NCBI GenBank assembly: GCA_964418425.1
Contig: CAYQLT010000001.1
Location: 124,001 to 188,000, forward strand
Length of the DNA stretch: 64,000 nt
Origin: CAYQLT01 sp964418425
Lineage (GTDB): Bacteria; Bacillota; Limnochordia; Limnochordales; Geochordaceae
Direction: 5' to 3'
Shown: one piece after another, positions 15,790 to 24,276 of the stretch
How the letters are laid out: each line of letters opens with the position of its first letter
Numbering within the stretch: the first letter of the stretch is position 1
Notes under the pieces: model-generated
Databases searched by the model: none
What the model was told of the DNA's origin: nothing
What the model saw: only the letters and a program-made list of their open reading frames with translations
Program-made: the position numbers and the translations under genes

Positions 15790-17250
15790 TTACGTGTCGA
15801 AGTAGAGCACAAACTCCCAGGGGTGCGGCCGGGTGTTGACCGGCTGCACCTCCCGTTCTTTCTTGTAGGCGATCCAGAGGTCGATGAAGTCCTTGGTGAA
15901 GACGCCACCCTTGAGCAGAAACTGGCAGTCGTCCCGAAGGGCCTCCAGCGCCTCGTCCAGCGAGCCCGGTAGCGAGCGGATGGACAGCATCTCCGCCGGG
16001 CTGAGAGAGTAGACGTCCCGATCCAGCGGTTCGCCGGGGTCGATCTTGTTCTGGATGCCGTCGATGCCCGCCATGAGCATGGCCGCAAAGGCCAGGTAGG
16101 GGTTGGCCGACGGGTCCGGGGGCCGATACTCGATGCGCTTGGTCGCGGGCGCCTGGAAATACATGGGGATTCGGACCGCCGCACTGCGGTTGCGCTTGGA
16201 GTAGACCAGGTTGACCGGAGCCTCGAACCCCGGCACCAGCCGCTTGTACGAGTTGGTGCTGGGGCTGCACAGGGCCGCCAGAGCCCGGCCGTGGGCCAAA
16301 AGCCCCCCGATGTAGTAGCGGGCCAGCTCGCTGAGCTGGGCGTACCCGGACGCGTCGTAAAAGAGGTTCGTGCCGTCCTTCCACAGGCTCTGGTGCGTGT
16401 GCATCCCCGACCCGTTGTCGCCGTGGATGGGCTTGGGCATGAAGGTGACGGTTTTGCCGTACTTGCGTGCCACGTTTTTCGCCACGTACTTGAGCAGCAT
16501 CACCCGGTCGGCCATGGCGGTCAGGGGGGCATAGCGCAGGTCCACCTCGGCTTGCCCGCCCGTGGCCACCTCGTGATGGTGAACCTCCACGTCCACGCCG
16601 ATGCGCTGCAGCGTCAGGGCGATCTCCGCCCGCACGTCAGATAGCGTGTCGCTGGGCGGGACGGGGAAGTAGCCTTCCTTGTAGCGTGGCCGGTAGCCCG
16701 GGTTGGGCGTGCCGTCCGTGCCCGAGTTCCAGAACCCCTCAAAGGAGTCCACGAAGTAGTAACCGCAGTGCTGGTTCTGGTCGAAACGGGCGCTGTCAAG
16801 GATGAAAAACTCCGCCTCCGGCCCCCAGTAGCTCACGTCGGCGATGCCCGTCGACCGCAGGTACGCCTCGGCCTTGAAGGCGATGTACCTCGGGTCGCGC
16901 TCGTAGCGCTTGCCGGAGTCCGGATCCTTTACGTCGCAGATGAGGCTCAGGGTGGGGTGCTGGTAGAAAGGGTCGATGAACGCGGTGGACGGGTCGGGTA
17001 CCAGGAGCATGTCGCTTTCGTTGATGGCCTGGAACCCCCGGATGCTGGAGCCGTCAAAGCCGAACCCCTCCGCGAAGCTCTTCTCGCTCAGCTCGTCGAT
17101 GGGCACGTGGAAGTGCTGCCACAGCCCGGGGACGTCCACGAACTTGAGGTCCACCATCACGACGCCCTGGGCTTTGGCCTGCTCGATCAGTTCGCGGGGA
17201 GAGGCGGCCCGGATGGTCGCCGTTGCCCGCCCGTTTACAACTACCGCCAC
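15790..17250 (-). CDS. glnA: Type I glutamine synthetase
   Basis: Assimilates ammonia: glutamate + NH3 + ATP to glutamine, as a dodecamer. Landmarks: GFGFDGSSIRGF, PFYQHPTLSLICDV, WGPEAEFFI, the VEVHHHEVATGGQAEVDLRY ammonium/glutamate site, HTHQSLWKDG, and the NRSAAVRIP active-site strand. The sequence DRDVYSLSPAE corresponds to the NLYDLPPEE adenylylation loop of the beta subtype, with the modifiable Tyr kept; regulation by adenylylation is therefore possible but no glnE is in view. GTG 17250 follows AGGGAGG/GGAGG; 486 residues. Transcribed from a near-consensus promoter at 17281-17309. Confidence 0.93.
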   Translation of the reverse strand: MAVVVNGRATATIRAASPRELIEQAKAQGVVMVDLKFVDVPGLWQHFHVPIDELSEKSFAEGFGFDGSSIRGFQAINESDMLLVPDPSTAFIDPFYQHPTLSLICDVKDPDSGKRYERDPRYIAFKAEAYLRSTGIADVSYWGPEAEFFILDSARFDQNQHCGYYFVDSFEGFWNSGTDGTPNPGYRPRYKEGYFPVPPSDTLSDVRAEIALTLQRIGVDVEVHHHEVATGGQAEVDLRYAPLTAMADRVMLLKYVAKNVARKYGKTVTFMPKPIHGDNGSGMHTHQSLWKDGTNLFYDASGYAQLSELARYYIGGLLAHGRALAALCSPSTNSYKRLVPGFEAPVNLVYSKRNRSAAVRIPMYFQAPATKRIEYRPPDPSANPYLAFAAMLMAGIDGIQNKIDPGEPLDRDVYSLSPAEMLSIRSLPGSLDEALEALRDDCQFLLKGGVFTKDFIDLWIAYKKEREVQPVNTRPHPWEFVLYFDT

Positions 17251-17280
17251 AGCCTCCGCCTCCCTCGAGGATTTGCCTCG

Positions 17281-17309
17281 ATTGTATGTAGGCGTCCAGT
17301 GCGTGTCAA
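17281..17309 (-). promoter_or_regulatory. Near-consensus sigma-A promoter for glnA
   Basis: On the minus strand: TTGACA (17304-17309), 17-bp spacer, TACAAT (17281-17286), giving a short leader of roughly 25 nt before the GTG. Just upstream of the -35, around 17322-17333, lies GTCACGTGTCAC, built on the CACGTG palindrome, which could be an operator. Confidence 0.8.
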
Positions 17310-17510
17310 GTAGGTGAGAGTCACGTGTCACAACTTTCTCTTCGGGAGGCTCGCCCTCGCACCCGTCGTGGGCCGACTTACGACGCACCTGTCGTCCACC
17401 GGCGGCCGGGACGGCCGTCGTCGGCGTCGATGGGATGCCCGTTACCGGACGGCTCGCAGGAGGCGGGCGCGGGTCTGGTACAATATCGGGCGGCACATGG
17501 ATGCGCCGCC

Positions 17511-18923
17511 ATGCCCTGCCTCGCACGCGACGGGGGCGGCGCCGGCGCGGCGCGCGGAACCGGGGGGCTGAGCAACACGTCCGCGAGGATAGCCCTGGCC
17601 ACGCTGGGCTGCAAGGTCAATCAGTACGACTCCCAAAGCCTGGCAGAGCTTTTCCGGCTCCATGGCTTCGAGGTGGTCGATTTTGACCACCCGGCCGACG
17701 TCTACGTCATCAATACCTGCGCCGTCACCTCCACGGGGGAGCGCAAAAGCCGCCAGCTGATCCGCCGTGCGACTCGGCGCGCCGGCGGTCGGGTCCCTGT
17801 GCTGGTCACCGGGTGTCTTGCCCAGCTCGCCCCCCAAACCACCCTGGCCATCCCGGGTGTAACGGCGGTGGTGGGGACGGACCGGCGAGCCCGTCTGGTC
17901 GAGCTGGCCCGGCGGTGGGTCGACCCTCTCGCCCGGGGAGAGGGGGTGCCGCCGAACGCGATAGAGGTGGCGCCGGGCCTGCGCCGCAGGCGGCCCCCTT
18001 ACGAGGAGCTCCCCGTCAGCACCTTCCCGGGCCGTAGTCGGGCGACCGTGAAGGTGCAGGACGGCTGCGACGAAGGGTGCACGTTCTGCATCGTGCCCCA
18101 CACCCGAGGCCTTTCCCGAAGCCGCCCCCCCGAGGCGGTGGTGGCGGAGGTTCGGAGGCTGGTGGAGGCCGGGTACCGTGAGGTGGTGCTGAGCGGCGTT
18201 CACCTGGGGCTGTACGGGCGGGATCTGGGTCTGGAGGGCGGGCTGGCGGCGCTTTTGGGCCGCCTGGAATCGATACCCGGCACCTTTCGCCTTCGGCTCA
18301 GCTCGCTGCTGCCCGGCTCCATCGACGACCGGCTGATCGAGTGGTTCGGGATCTCCCGGCGCCTTTGCCCCCATGTGCACCTGTCCCTCCAGTCGGGAGA
18401 CGACGGGGTGCTGGCTGCCATGGGCCGCCGCTATCGGGCTGACGACGTGCGGCGGACCGTGGGGGCGTTACGGGAGCGGCGACCGGATCTGGCGGTCAGC
18501 GCGGACGTCATCGTGGGCTTTCCCGGCGAGACCGATTCGGCCTTCTGCCGCACGGCCCGGCTGGTGGCCGATCTGGAGGCCTTCCGGCTGCACGTCTTTC
18601 CCTATTCGCCGCGCCCCGGCACCGCGGCCGCCGCGCGCAAGCCGACGGTAGGTGTGCGGGAAAGGCAAAGGCGCCTGCGCCAGCTGCGGGCCCTGGGCGA
18701 CGAACTGGCCGGACGCTTTCACGCACGCCTCGTGGGCCGGGAGGTGGACGTGTTGGTGGAATCCCCGCCCGAACCCGCCGCAGGGGCCCTGGAGGGTGTC
18801 GACGAGCATTATGTGCGGGTGCGCCTGGACGCCCGTCGGATACCCGGCCCGGGTCACCTGGTGCGGGCGCGGGTGGTGTCGGCGGGGACCCAGTGGGTGC
18901 AGGGGGTGGCCGTGGCCGGGTGA
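17511..18923 (+). CDS. mtaB: tRNA methylthiotransferase MtaB (t6A to ms2t6A)
   Basis: Radical SAM methylthiotransferase modifying A37 of tRNAs that read ANN codons. N-terminal UPF0004 domain with its cluster cysteines in TLGCKVNQYDS, INTCAVTSTGERKSRQ and VTGCLAQ; radical SAM motif CDEGCTFCIVPHTRG; conserved SSLLPGSIDDRLI, HLSLQSGDDGVLAAMGRRY and VGFPGETD; C-terminal TRAM-like domain. ATG 17511 gives 470 residues; the family core starts near 17571, where only a CTG is available, so the true start is uncertain. A TACAAT at 17479 could be a -10. First gene of the Bacillus-like mtaB-rpsU cluster. Confidence 0.9.
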   Translation: MPCLARDGGGAGAARGTGGLSNTSARIALATLGCKVNQYDSQSLAELFRLHGFEVVDFDHPADVYVINTCAVTSTGERKSRQLIRRATRRAGGRVPVLVTGCLAQLAPQTTLAIPGVTAVVGTDRRARLVELARRWVDPLARGEGVPPNAIEVAPGLRRRRPPYEELPVSTFPGRSRATVKVQDGCDEGCTFCIVPHTRGLSRSRPPEAVVAEVRRLVEAGYREVVLSGVHLGLYGRDLGLEGGLAALLGRLESIPGTFRLRLSSLLPGSIDDRLIEWFGISRRLCPHVHLSLQSGDDGVLAAMGRRYRADDVRRTVGALRERRPDLAVSADVIVGFPGETDSAFCRTARLVADLEAFRLHVFPYSPRPGTAAAARKPTVGVRERQRRLRQLRALGDELAGRFHARLVGREVDVLVESPPEPAAGALEGVDEHYVRVRLDARRIPGPGHLVRARVVSAGTQWVQGVAVAG

Positions 18924-19050
18924 GCCGCGGGCAGGAGGAGGCGAGCCGACGGAGAATGCAACCACCCATCTCCGGCGCCGCAGGAGGGGACTGCGGGGAC
19001 GAGAGGTCCCGCCGGCCGGTGCCCGGACGGGATGAGGGGAGGGCCGGCCA

Positions 19051-19230
19051 GTGGCAGAGGTCAAGATCGGCGACGACGAGTCGCTGGACGCCGCACTGCG
19101 GCGCTTCAAGCGCCTGGTTCAGCGGGAGGGGATCGTGGCGGAAGTCCGCAGGCGCGAGCATTACGTCAAGCCCAGCGTGCGCCGTAAGAACAAGTCCCGG
19201 GCCGCAGCCCGCAGGCGACGCGGGCACTGA
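19051..19230 (+). CDS. rpsU: 30S ribosomal protein bS21
   Basis: 59-residue, highly basic ribosomal protein of the small subunit. Recognised by MAEVKIGDDESLDAALRRFKR at the start, the QREGIVAEVRRREHYVKPSVRRK core and an Arg/Lys-rich tail. GTG start behind GGGGAGGG. It follows mtaB, as in Bacillus, and is ended by a strong intrinsic terminator at 19289-19330. The yqeY gene that normally follows it is absent here. Confidence 0.95.
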   Translation: MAEVKIGDDESLDAALRRFKRLVQREGIVAEVRRREHYVKPSVRRKNKSRAAARRRRGH

Positions 19231-19288
19231 GGGGCACAAGGACGCGCCCTTCGGCGGGGGCTACCGGTCCAAGCGGGCCAGGAAGGTT

Positions 19289-19330
19289 GCCGCCCGGCGT
19301 CGAAAACCGGCGCCGGGCGGCTTCTTGTTG
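19289..19330 (+). terminator. Intrinsic terminator of rpsU
   Basis: GCCGCCCGGCG (19289-19299) and CGCCGGGCGGC (19311-19321) pair perfectly around an 11-nt A-rich loop, followed by the T-rich TTCTTGTTG. The clearest canonical terminator in the window. Confidence 0.85.
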
Positions 19331-20746
19331 CGATCTAGTCCGTTCCGGCGTTGGTGGCAGCTTTCTCCCATCGTCCCGGGGCGCATTCGCCGGCCGGGGC
19401 GTCCTGTGGCGTTGGGGCTGGTGCTGGCGGCTGTGGCCCAGGCGGTCATGGCCGCGCCTGTCCCGCCGTCGCCGGGTCCGAGTGCGGGCCCGGGCCGGGC
19501 TGCGCGGGTGTACGGGATTCCCATCCACGGGGTCATCGAGCTGGGGCTTGCCCAATTCGTGCGCCGGACGGTGGAGGCCGCCCGCCGGGAGGCGGTCGAC
19601 GCGATCTTGCTGGATATCAACACCCCCGGCGGCCGGGTGGACGCCGCGCAGGAGATCCGGGACGCCCTTTTGGGGGCCGAACGGCCGGTGGTGGCATTCA
19701 TCTCCGAGCGAGCGTTGTCCGCCGGTGCCCTCATCTCCTTGGCCGCCGACCGGATCGTGATGGCTCCAGCGGCTACCATCGGCGCCGCCGAGCCGATCCC
19801 GGCCGAGGAGAAGATCGTGTCGGCGCTGCGAGGGGAGTTCGAGGCCACGGCCCAGGCCAAAGGCCGCGATCCCCGGCTGGCCGCGGCGATGGTGGACAAA
19901 TCGGTGGCCATCGAAGGGGTGGTGGAGGCGGGCAAGATCCTCACCCTGTCCGCGGCGCGGGCTCGGGAGCTGGGGTTCATCGATGCCATCGCCGCCACCC
20001 CCCAGGAGGCCCTGGCGGCCGCAGGGTTCCCCGATGCCCGACTCGTGATGCTGCAACCCAACTGGGCCGAGCGGGTGGCCCGGTTTTTGACGGAGCCCAC
20101 CGTCAGTTCCCTTTTGCTCACCATCGGCTTTCTCGGGCTTTTGTATGAGCTGAGCACGGCCGGCTGGGGGATCGCCGGAACCGTCGGCCTGGCCTCGTTG
20201 GCCCTGTTTTTCGGTGCCCGGATCCTGACCGGGCTGGCGGGATGGGAGGTGCTCATCCTCTTTGCCGTGGGGATGGCCCTTCTGCTGCTGGAATTGGTGG
20301 CCATTCCGGGCTTCGGCATCGCAGGGGTGCCGGGCCTCATCGCGGTCTTCGCCAGCATCTACCTCTCGTTTCGCGAACGGGCCACCGCCGGCTACGTGCT
20401 GGGCGGTTCCATCGTCATGACCGTTCTGGTCGCCGCCCTCGGCCTGCGCTACGTGCGCAGGACCCGCACCTGGAGCCAGGTCGTCCTGGGAAGCCGCCAG
20501 CGGCGGGAGGAGGGATACGTGGCGACGCCGTCGCCCGGCGAGTGGGAGGGGATGGAGGGGCGGGCTCTTACGCCCTTGCGGCCGGCAGGGGTGGTGGAGA
20601 TCGGCGGACGGCGCCTGGATGCGGTGAGCGAAGGAGAGTTTGTGGAGGCAGGTTGCCGGGTGCGGGTCGTCTCGGCCCAGGGGCTGCGGATGGTGGTTCG
20701 GGCTGTGCGGGAGACCGAGCCCCCGCGGGAGACGAAGGAGGGATAA
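19328..20746 (+). CDS. nfeD: NfeD-family membrane serine protease (ClpP-class, long form)
   Basis: Long-form NfeD, partner of flotillin-like FloA in membrane microdomains. After a signal-anchor-like segment (VALGLVLAAVAQAVMA) comes the ClpP-type serine protease domain: DINTPGGRVDAAQEI, catalytic Ser in ALSAGALIS, GAAEPI, and a candidate catalytic Lys in MVDKSVAIEG. Then 4-5 membrane helices and a C-terminal OB-fold NfeD domain (GMEGRALTPLRPAGVVEIGGRRLDA). The start is uncertain: TTG 19328 immediately after the rpsU terminator gives a basic n-region, while GTG 19406 gives a shorter protein. Its stop is 6 bp before floA. Confidence 0.85.
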   Translation: MRSSPFRRWWQLSPIVPGRIRRPGRPVALGLVLAAVAQAVMAAPVPPSPGPSAGPGRAARVYGIPIHGVIELGLAQFVRRTVEAARREAVDAILLDINTPGGRVDAAQEIRDALLGAERPVVAFISERALSAGALISLAADRIVMAPAATIGAAEPIPAEEKIVSALRGEFEATAQAKGRDPRLAAAMVDKSVAIEGVVEAGKILTLSAARARELGFIDAIAATPQEALAAAGFPDARLVMLQPNWAERVARFLTEPTVSSLLLTIGFLGLLYELSTAGWGIAGTVGLASLALFFGARILTGLAGWEVLILFAVGMALLLLELVAIPGFGIAGVPGLIAVFASIYLSFRERATAGYVLGGSIVMTVLVAALGLRYVRRTRTWSQVVLGSRQRREEGYVATPSPGEWEGMEGRALTPLRPAGVVEIGGRRLDAVSEGEFVEAGCRVRVVSAQGLRMVVRAVRETEPPRETKEG

Positions 20747-20751
20747 CGAGC

Positions 20752-21819
20752 TTGGAGCAGTTGCTGGTCTTTTGGTTCCCTGTCATCCTGGTCATCCTTT
20801 TTTTGGTCGTGGTGCTCAATTTCATCCCTGTGGGCCTCTGGATCTCGGCGCTGGCGGCCGGTGTGCCCGTGGGGATCTTCACCCTGGTGGGTATGCGCCT
20901 GCGCCGGGTGCCGCCGGCCGGCATCATCCTTCCCCTCATCAAGGCGCAGAAAGCCGGGCTGGAGGTGGCCATCGACAAACTGGAGGCCCATTTCCTGGCC
21001 GGTGGCAACGTCGACCGGGTGGTGGACGCCCTGATCGCGGCCCAGCGGGCCAACATCAACCTCACCTTTGAGCGAGCCGCCGCCATCGATCTGGCGGGCC
21101 GCAATGTCCTCGAGGCCGTCCAGATGAGCGTGAACCCCAGGGTGATCGAGACGCCGATGGTGGCCGCGGTGGCCAAGGACGGCATCGAGCTGAAGGTGAA
21201 GGCGAGAGTTACCGTTCGGGCCAACATCGACCGGCTGGTGGGTGGCGCGGGCGAGGCGACCGTCATCGCCCGGGTGGGCGAGGGGATCGTGACCACCGTC
21301 GGCTCCGCCGAGACCCACAAGGAGGTCCTGGAGAACCCTGACCGCATCTCCAAGACGGTGCTCTCCAAGGGTCTGGATGCGGGAACCGCCTTCGAGATCC
21401 TCTCCATCGACATCGCCGACGTGGACGTGGGGCGCAACATCGGCGCCCAGCTCCAGGTGGACCAGGCCATCGCCGACAAGAACATCGCCGAGGCCAAGGC
21501 TGCCGAGCGCCGGTTTGCCGCGGTCGCCCGGGAGCAGGAAATGCTGGCCATGGTACAGGAGATGCGGGCCCGGGTGGTGGAGGCGGAGGCCGAGGTGCCC
21601 CGCAGCCTGGCGGCCGCCCTGCGAGAAGGGCGTATCGGTGTGCTGGACTATTACACCATGCAAAACATCCTGGCGGACACGGCCATGCGCCAGGCCATCA
21701 GCCAGATGTCCGAGGCGCAGCGCACCCGCCCACCGTCGCCCCCGTCCGGACTGCCGCCGGCCGGCGAGACTCGGCCATCACGGCCTGCTCCGCCGGAGCC
21801 GGGAGCCACAGGGGGATAG
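20752..21819 (+). CDS. floA: Flotillin-like protein FloA
   Basis: Membrane-microdomain scaffold (YqfA/FloA), 355 residues. N-terminal hairpin membrane segment (LLVFWFPVILVILFLVVVLNFIPVGLWISALAAGV), SPFH-like core with the hallmark PMVAAVAKDGIELKVKARVTVRANIDRLVGGAGE, then a coiled, Ala/Glu-rich helix (AEAKAAERRFAAVAREQEM) and a C-terminal LDYYTMQNILADTAMRQAI. A Pro-rich tail of about 30 residues ends the protein. TTG start 10 nt after AAGGAGG. Adjacent to nfeD, the conserved operon. Confidence 0.95.
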   Translation: MEQLLVFWFPVILVILFLVVVLNFIPVGLWISALAAGVPVGIFTLVGMRLRRVPPAGIILPLIKAQKAGLEVAIDKLEAHFLAGGNVDRVVDALIAAQRANINLTFERAAAIDLAGRNVLEAVQMSVNPRVIETPMVAAVAKDGIELKVKARVTVRANIDRLVGGAGEATVIARVGEGIVTTVGSAETHKEVLENPDRISKTVLSKGLDAGTAFEILSIDIADVDVGRNIGAQLQVDQAIADKNIAEAKAAERRFAAVAREQEMLAMVQEMRARVVEAEAEVPRSLAAALREGRIGVLDYYTMQNILADTAMRQAISQMSEAQRTRPPSPPSGLPPAGETRPSRPAPPEPGATGG

Positions 21820-21822
21820 ACC

Positions 21823-22158
21823 GTGCCGGACTCGGCCGACCGCAGCGGCCTGCCCCGTTCCCCGGGCAGGCCCCCGATGAGACGAAGGGCCCGGGGCGTC
21901 GCCCGCTTCCCCGGTACTGCTCCGGGCTTGCAAGAATCCGGTCGGCAAAGCCGTCCCCCGGCCGAGCTGCCGGCCGCCTCCTCAGCGGCCCCTGCGCCGC
22001 AGCCGGCCCCCGCCGCCTCCGCGGCCGCCGAGCCGCTTTGGGCGGCCGGACTCGCTTCGGCCGAGGGGCTGTTGGCCGCGGTGATCCTCTCGGAGGTCCT
22101 GGGCCCGCCTCGCTCCCGAAGGCCGTACCGGCCCGGCCCTCGGCCGATGGGGCGGTGA
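21823..22158 (+). CDS. Small Pro/Ala-rich protein with conserved C-terminal motif
   Basis: Hypothetical protein of 111 residues starting with GTG 3 bp after the floA stop, so probably cotranscribed. The first 70 residues are low-complexity Pro/Ala/Arg. The C-terminal part, EGLLAAVILSEVLGPPRSRRPYR, looks ordered and conserved: a short hydrophobic helix followed by LGPPRxxRPY, a pattern I associate with short proteins next to floA/yqfC in other Bacillota; that association is from memory and unchecked. No function can be given. Composition matches the genome's high GC, so a chance open frame is not excluded for the N-terminal part. Confidence 0.5.
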   Translation: MPDSADRSGLPRSPGRPPMRRRARGVARFPGTAPGLQESGRQSRPPAELPAASSAAPAPQPAPAASAAAEPLWAAGLASAEGLLAAVILSEVLGPPRSRRPYRPGPRPMGR

Positions 22159-22202
22159 GCTTCCGGCGTCGGGAGCCCCCGCGGCTTGCCTGCAGGCTTT
22201 CT

Positions 22203-22418
22203 CTACCGGTCCACCCGGGGCGGAAAGCCCCGGTCCCGACGGCGGGCGCCCTCATCCGGCGTCCGGGTGGGCGGGTAGATGTCCGCATCGTCAGGGTTGT
22301 CGATAGCCACCAACCCCTGGCCCGGATCCCGGGGAACCGCCTGCCGTCCGCGCTGCGGCCGCAGCCACCTGGGACGGCCGGCCTCAGGTTTGGGCGGTTG
22401 GGAAGCCTGTCTGGTCAT
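22203..22418 (-). CDS. Small hypothetical protein, charged and Pro-rich
   Basis: 71-residue open frame whose ATG at 22418 is preceded by a textbook ribosome-binding site (GACAGGAGGAGATC, 6-7 nt spacing). The sequence starts MTRQASQPPKP and contains GLVAIDNPDDADIYPPTRTPDE, an acidic patch unlike random GC-rich translation. No transmembrane segment or known domain. It is downstream of rocA on the same strand (rocA ends at 22524), so it could be its last cistron. Unknown function. Confidence 0.5.
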   Translation of the reverse strand: MTRQASQPPKPEAGRPRWLRPQRGRQAVPRDPGQGLVAIDNPDDADIYPPTRTPDEGARRRDRGFPPRVDR

Positions 22419-22523
22419 GATCTCCTCCTGTCGGGCTTTTTTCACACCCGGCGCGGGCATTGTGCCCGGCCTGCCCGACCCCTATGCGTTCGCCGCCCGA
22501 ACCCTCCCCGGGTGGCCGGGCGC

Positions 22524-24092
22524 TCACAGCACCTCGGAGATGGCCTTCGCCTGCATGAACCACAACAGGTAGTCCGGCCCTCCCGCCTTGGCGTCCGTGC
22601 CGGACATGTTGAAGCCGCCAAAGGGGTGAACCCCGACCAGCGCGCCGGTGCACTTGCGGTTGAAGTACAGGTTCCCCACGTGGAATTCGTGGCGGGCCTG
22701 CTCCAGGCGCAGCCGGTTCTTTGAGTACACCGAACCCGTCAGTCCGTACTCGGTCCCGTTGGCGATGCGCAGGGCCTCGTCAAAGTCACGGGCCCGCAGG
22801 AAGGCCAGCACCGGCCCGAAGATCTCCTCCTGCGCGATGCGGGCGGCCGGATCCACGTCCGCGAAGATGGTCGGCTCGATGAAATAGCCGTGCTGATGGG
22901 GATCGCGTGCAGATTCGCCGTACGGTCGGCCGCCTGTGACAAGCCGGGCCTCTTTTCGCCCGATCTCGATGTACTCCAGCACCTTCCGAAACTGCGACTC
23001 GTCCACCACGGGCCCCACCTGGGTCTCCGCCAGGGCCGGGTCGCCCACGCGCAGCGCACGGGTGCGGGCGACCACCCGTTCCAAAACCGCCTCATAGACC
23101 GGCTCCAGCACGATGGCCCGGGATCCGGCCGAGCACTTTTGCCCCTGATATCCAAAGGCCGACGCCACGATCCCGGCGGCGGCCGCCTCCAGGTCGGCCG
23201 TCTCGTCCACGATGACCGCGTTCTTGCCCCCCATCTCCGCGATGACCCGCTTGATCCAGCGCTGGCCGGGCACGGTTCGGGCCGCCAGCTCGTTGATGCG
23301 CAGCCCCACCTCCTTCGAGCCCGTGAAGGCGACCATGCGGGTCAGCGGGTGCAGCACCAGCCCGTCCCCCACGCTGGCACCCCTGCCCGCAAGGAAGTTG
23401 AGAACCCCCTCCGGGACGCCCGCCTCGAAGAGGATCTCGCAGGCGACGGCGGCGATGACGCAGGAGAGACTGGAGGGCTTCAGCACCACCGCGTTGCCCG
23501 CCACCAGCGCCGCCGAGGTCATGCCCGTGAGGATGGAGAGGGGGAAGTTCCACGGCGGGATCACCACCACGACGCCCAGGGGGATGTACCGCTGCTCGTT
23601 TTCCTCACCCTCCAGGGGCGTCAGGGGCTGCGGGGCGCCCAGGCGCATCGCCTCCCGGGCGTAGTACTCCAGGAAGTCGATGGCCTCCGAGGTCTCCACA
23701 TCGGCTTCCACCCATGTCTTGCCGACCTCCAGGACCTGCCAGGCGTTCAGCTCCAGCTTGCGCCGCCGCATCAAAGCCGCCGCCCGCAGCAGGACCCGAG
23801 CCCTGGCGTCGGCGGGGTAGCGCCGCCAGCGTTCGAAGGCCTCGTGGGCCGTGCGGATGGCCTGATCTGCGATCTCGGGGGTCGCCATCGCCACCCGGCC
23901 CACCACCTCCCGCGGCCGAGAGGGGTTCAGCGACTCCAGGTACTCACCGGTGAAGATGCGCTGGTCGCCCACCCGAAGGGGATGCCGGGCTCCCAGCCTG
24001 GCCTTCAGTTCGGCGATGGCCCGCTCCATCGCCTGCCGGTTGGCAGACACGGAGAAATCGGTGAACGGTTCGTTGCGAAACGGCCCCACCAT
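22524..24092 (-). CDS. rocA: Delta-1-pyrroline-5-carboxylate dehydrogenase (RocA/PruA type)
   Basis: NAD(P)-dependent aldehyde dehydrogenase oxidising glutamate semialdehyde/P5C to glutamate, the last step of proline and arginine breakdown. Family landmarks: FTDFSVSANRQAM start region, IPPWNFPLSI, the SLSCVIAAVACEIL region, FTGSKEVGLRI, the general base region EMGGKNAVIVDETADLEAAA and the nucleophile in GYQGQKCSAGSRAIV, then EEIFGPVLAFLRA and HPFGGFNMSGTDAKAGGPDYL. 522 residues, full length. ATG 24092 behind GGGGG. No proline dehydrogenase or rocD is nearby. It lies opposite to its neighbours inside an otherwise conserved cluster, suggesting insertion. Confidence 0.92.
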   Translation of the reverse strand: MVGPFRNEPFTDFSVSANRQAMERAIAELKARLGARHPLRVGDQRIFTGEYLESLNPSRPREVVGRVAMATPEIADQAIRTAHEAFERWRRYPADARARVLLRAAALMRRRKLELNAWQVLEVGKTWVEADVETSEAIDFLEYYAREAMRLGAPQPLTPLEGEENEQRYIPLGVVVVIPPWNFPLSILTGMTSAALVAGNAVVLKPSSLSCVIAAVACEILFEAGVPEGVLNFLAGRGASVGDGLVLHPLTRMVAFTGSKEVGLRINELAARTVPGQRWIKRVIAEMGGKNAVIVDETADLEAAAAGIVASAFGYQGQKCSAGSRAIVLEPVYEAVLERVVARTRALRVGDPALAETQVGPVVDESQFRKVLEYIEIGRKEARLVTGGRPYGESARDPHQHGYFIEPTIFADVDPAARIAQEEIFGPVLAFLRARDFDEALRIANGTEYGLTGSVYSKNRLRLEQARHEFHVGNLYFNRKCTGALVGVHPFGGFNMSGTDAKAGGPDYLLWFMQAKAISEVL

Positions 24093-24276
24093 CGGTTCCC
24101 ATCCCCCCGCCGGTTGGGATTCCACCCGCCGGGGTGGGTTCCTGTGGGCGGCCGGCCGCTCGGGCGCCTGTTCGAGACCACAGGCGCGGTGGACAGGACG
24201 GTGCCGGCGCGGGGCGCGTCCGTTGGCCAGCGCCGCATAGGCATGGTGGCGCGACGGTCGGCCATGGGCCGGTGAA

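Noticed and set aside
17310..17340. GlnR/TnrA box near the glnA promoter
   Set aside because: The sequence does not match TGTNAN7TNACA; only a short CACGTG palindrome is present.
24200..24276. Sigma-E promoter (CATAGGCAT) before yqfC
   Set aside because: No matching -35 element at the right distance; the short motif is likely chance.
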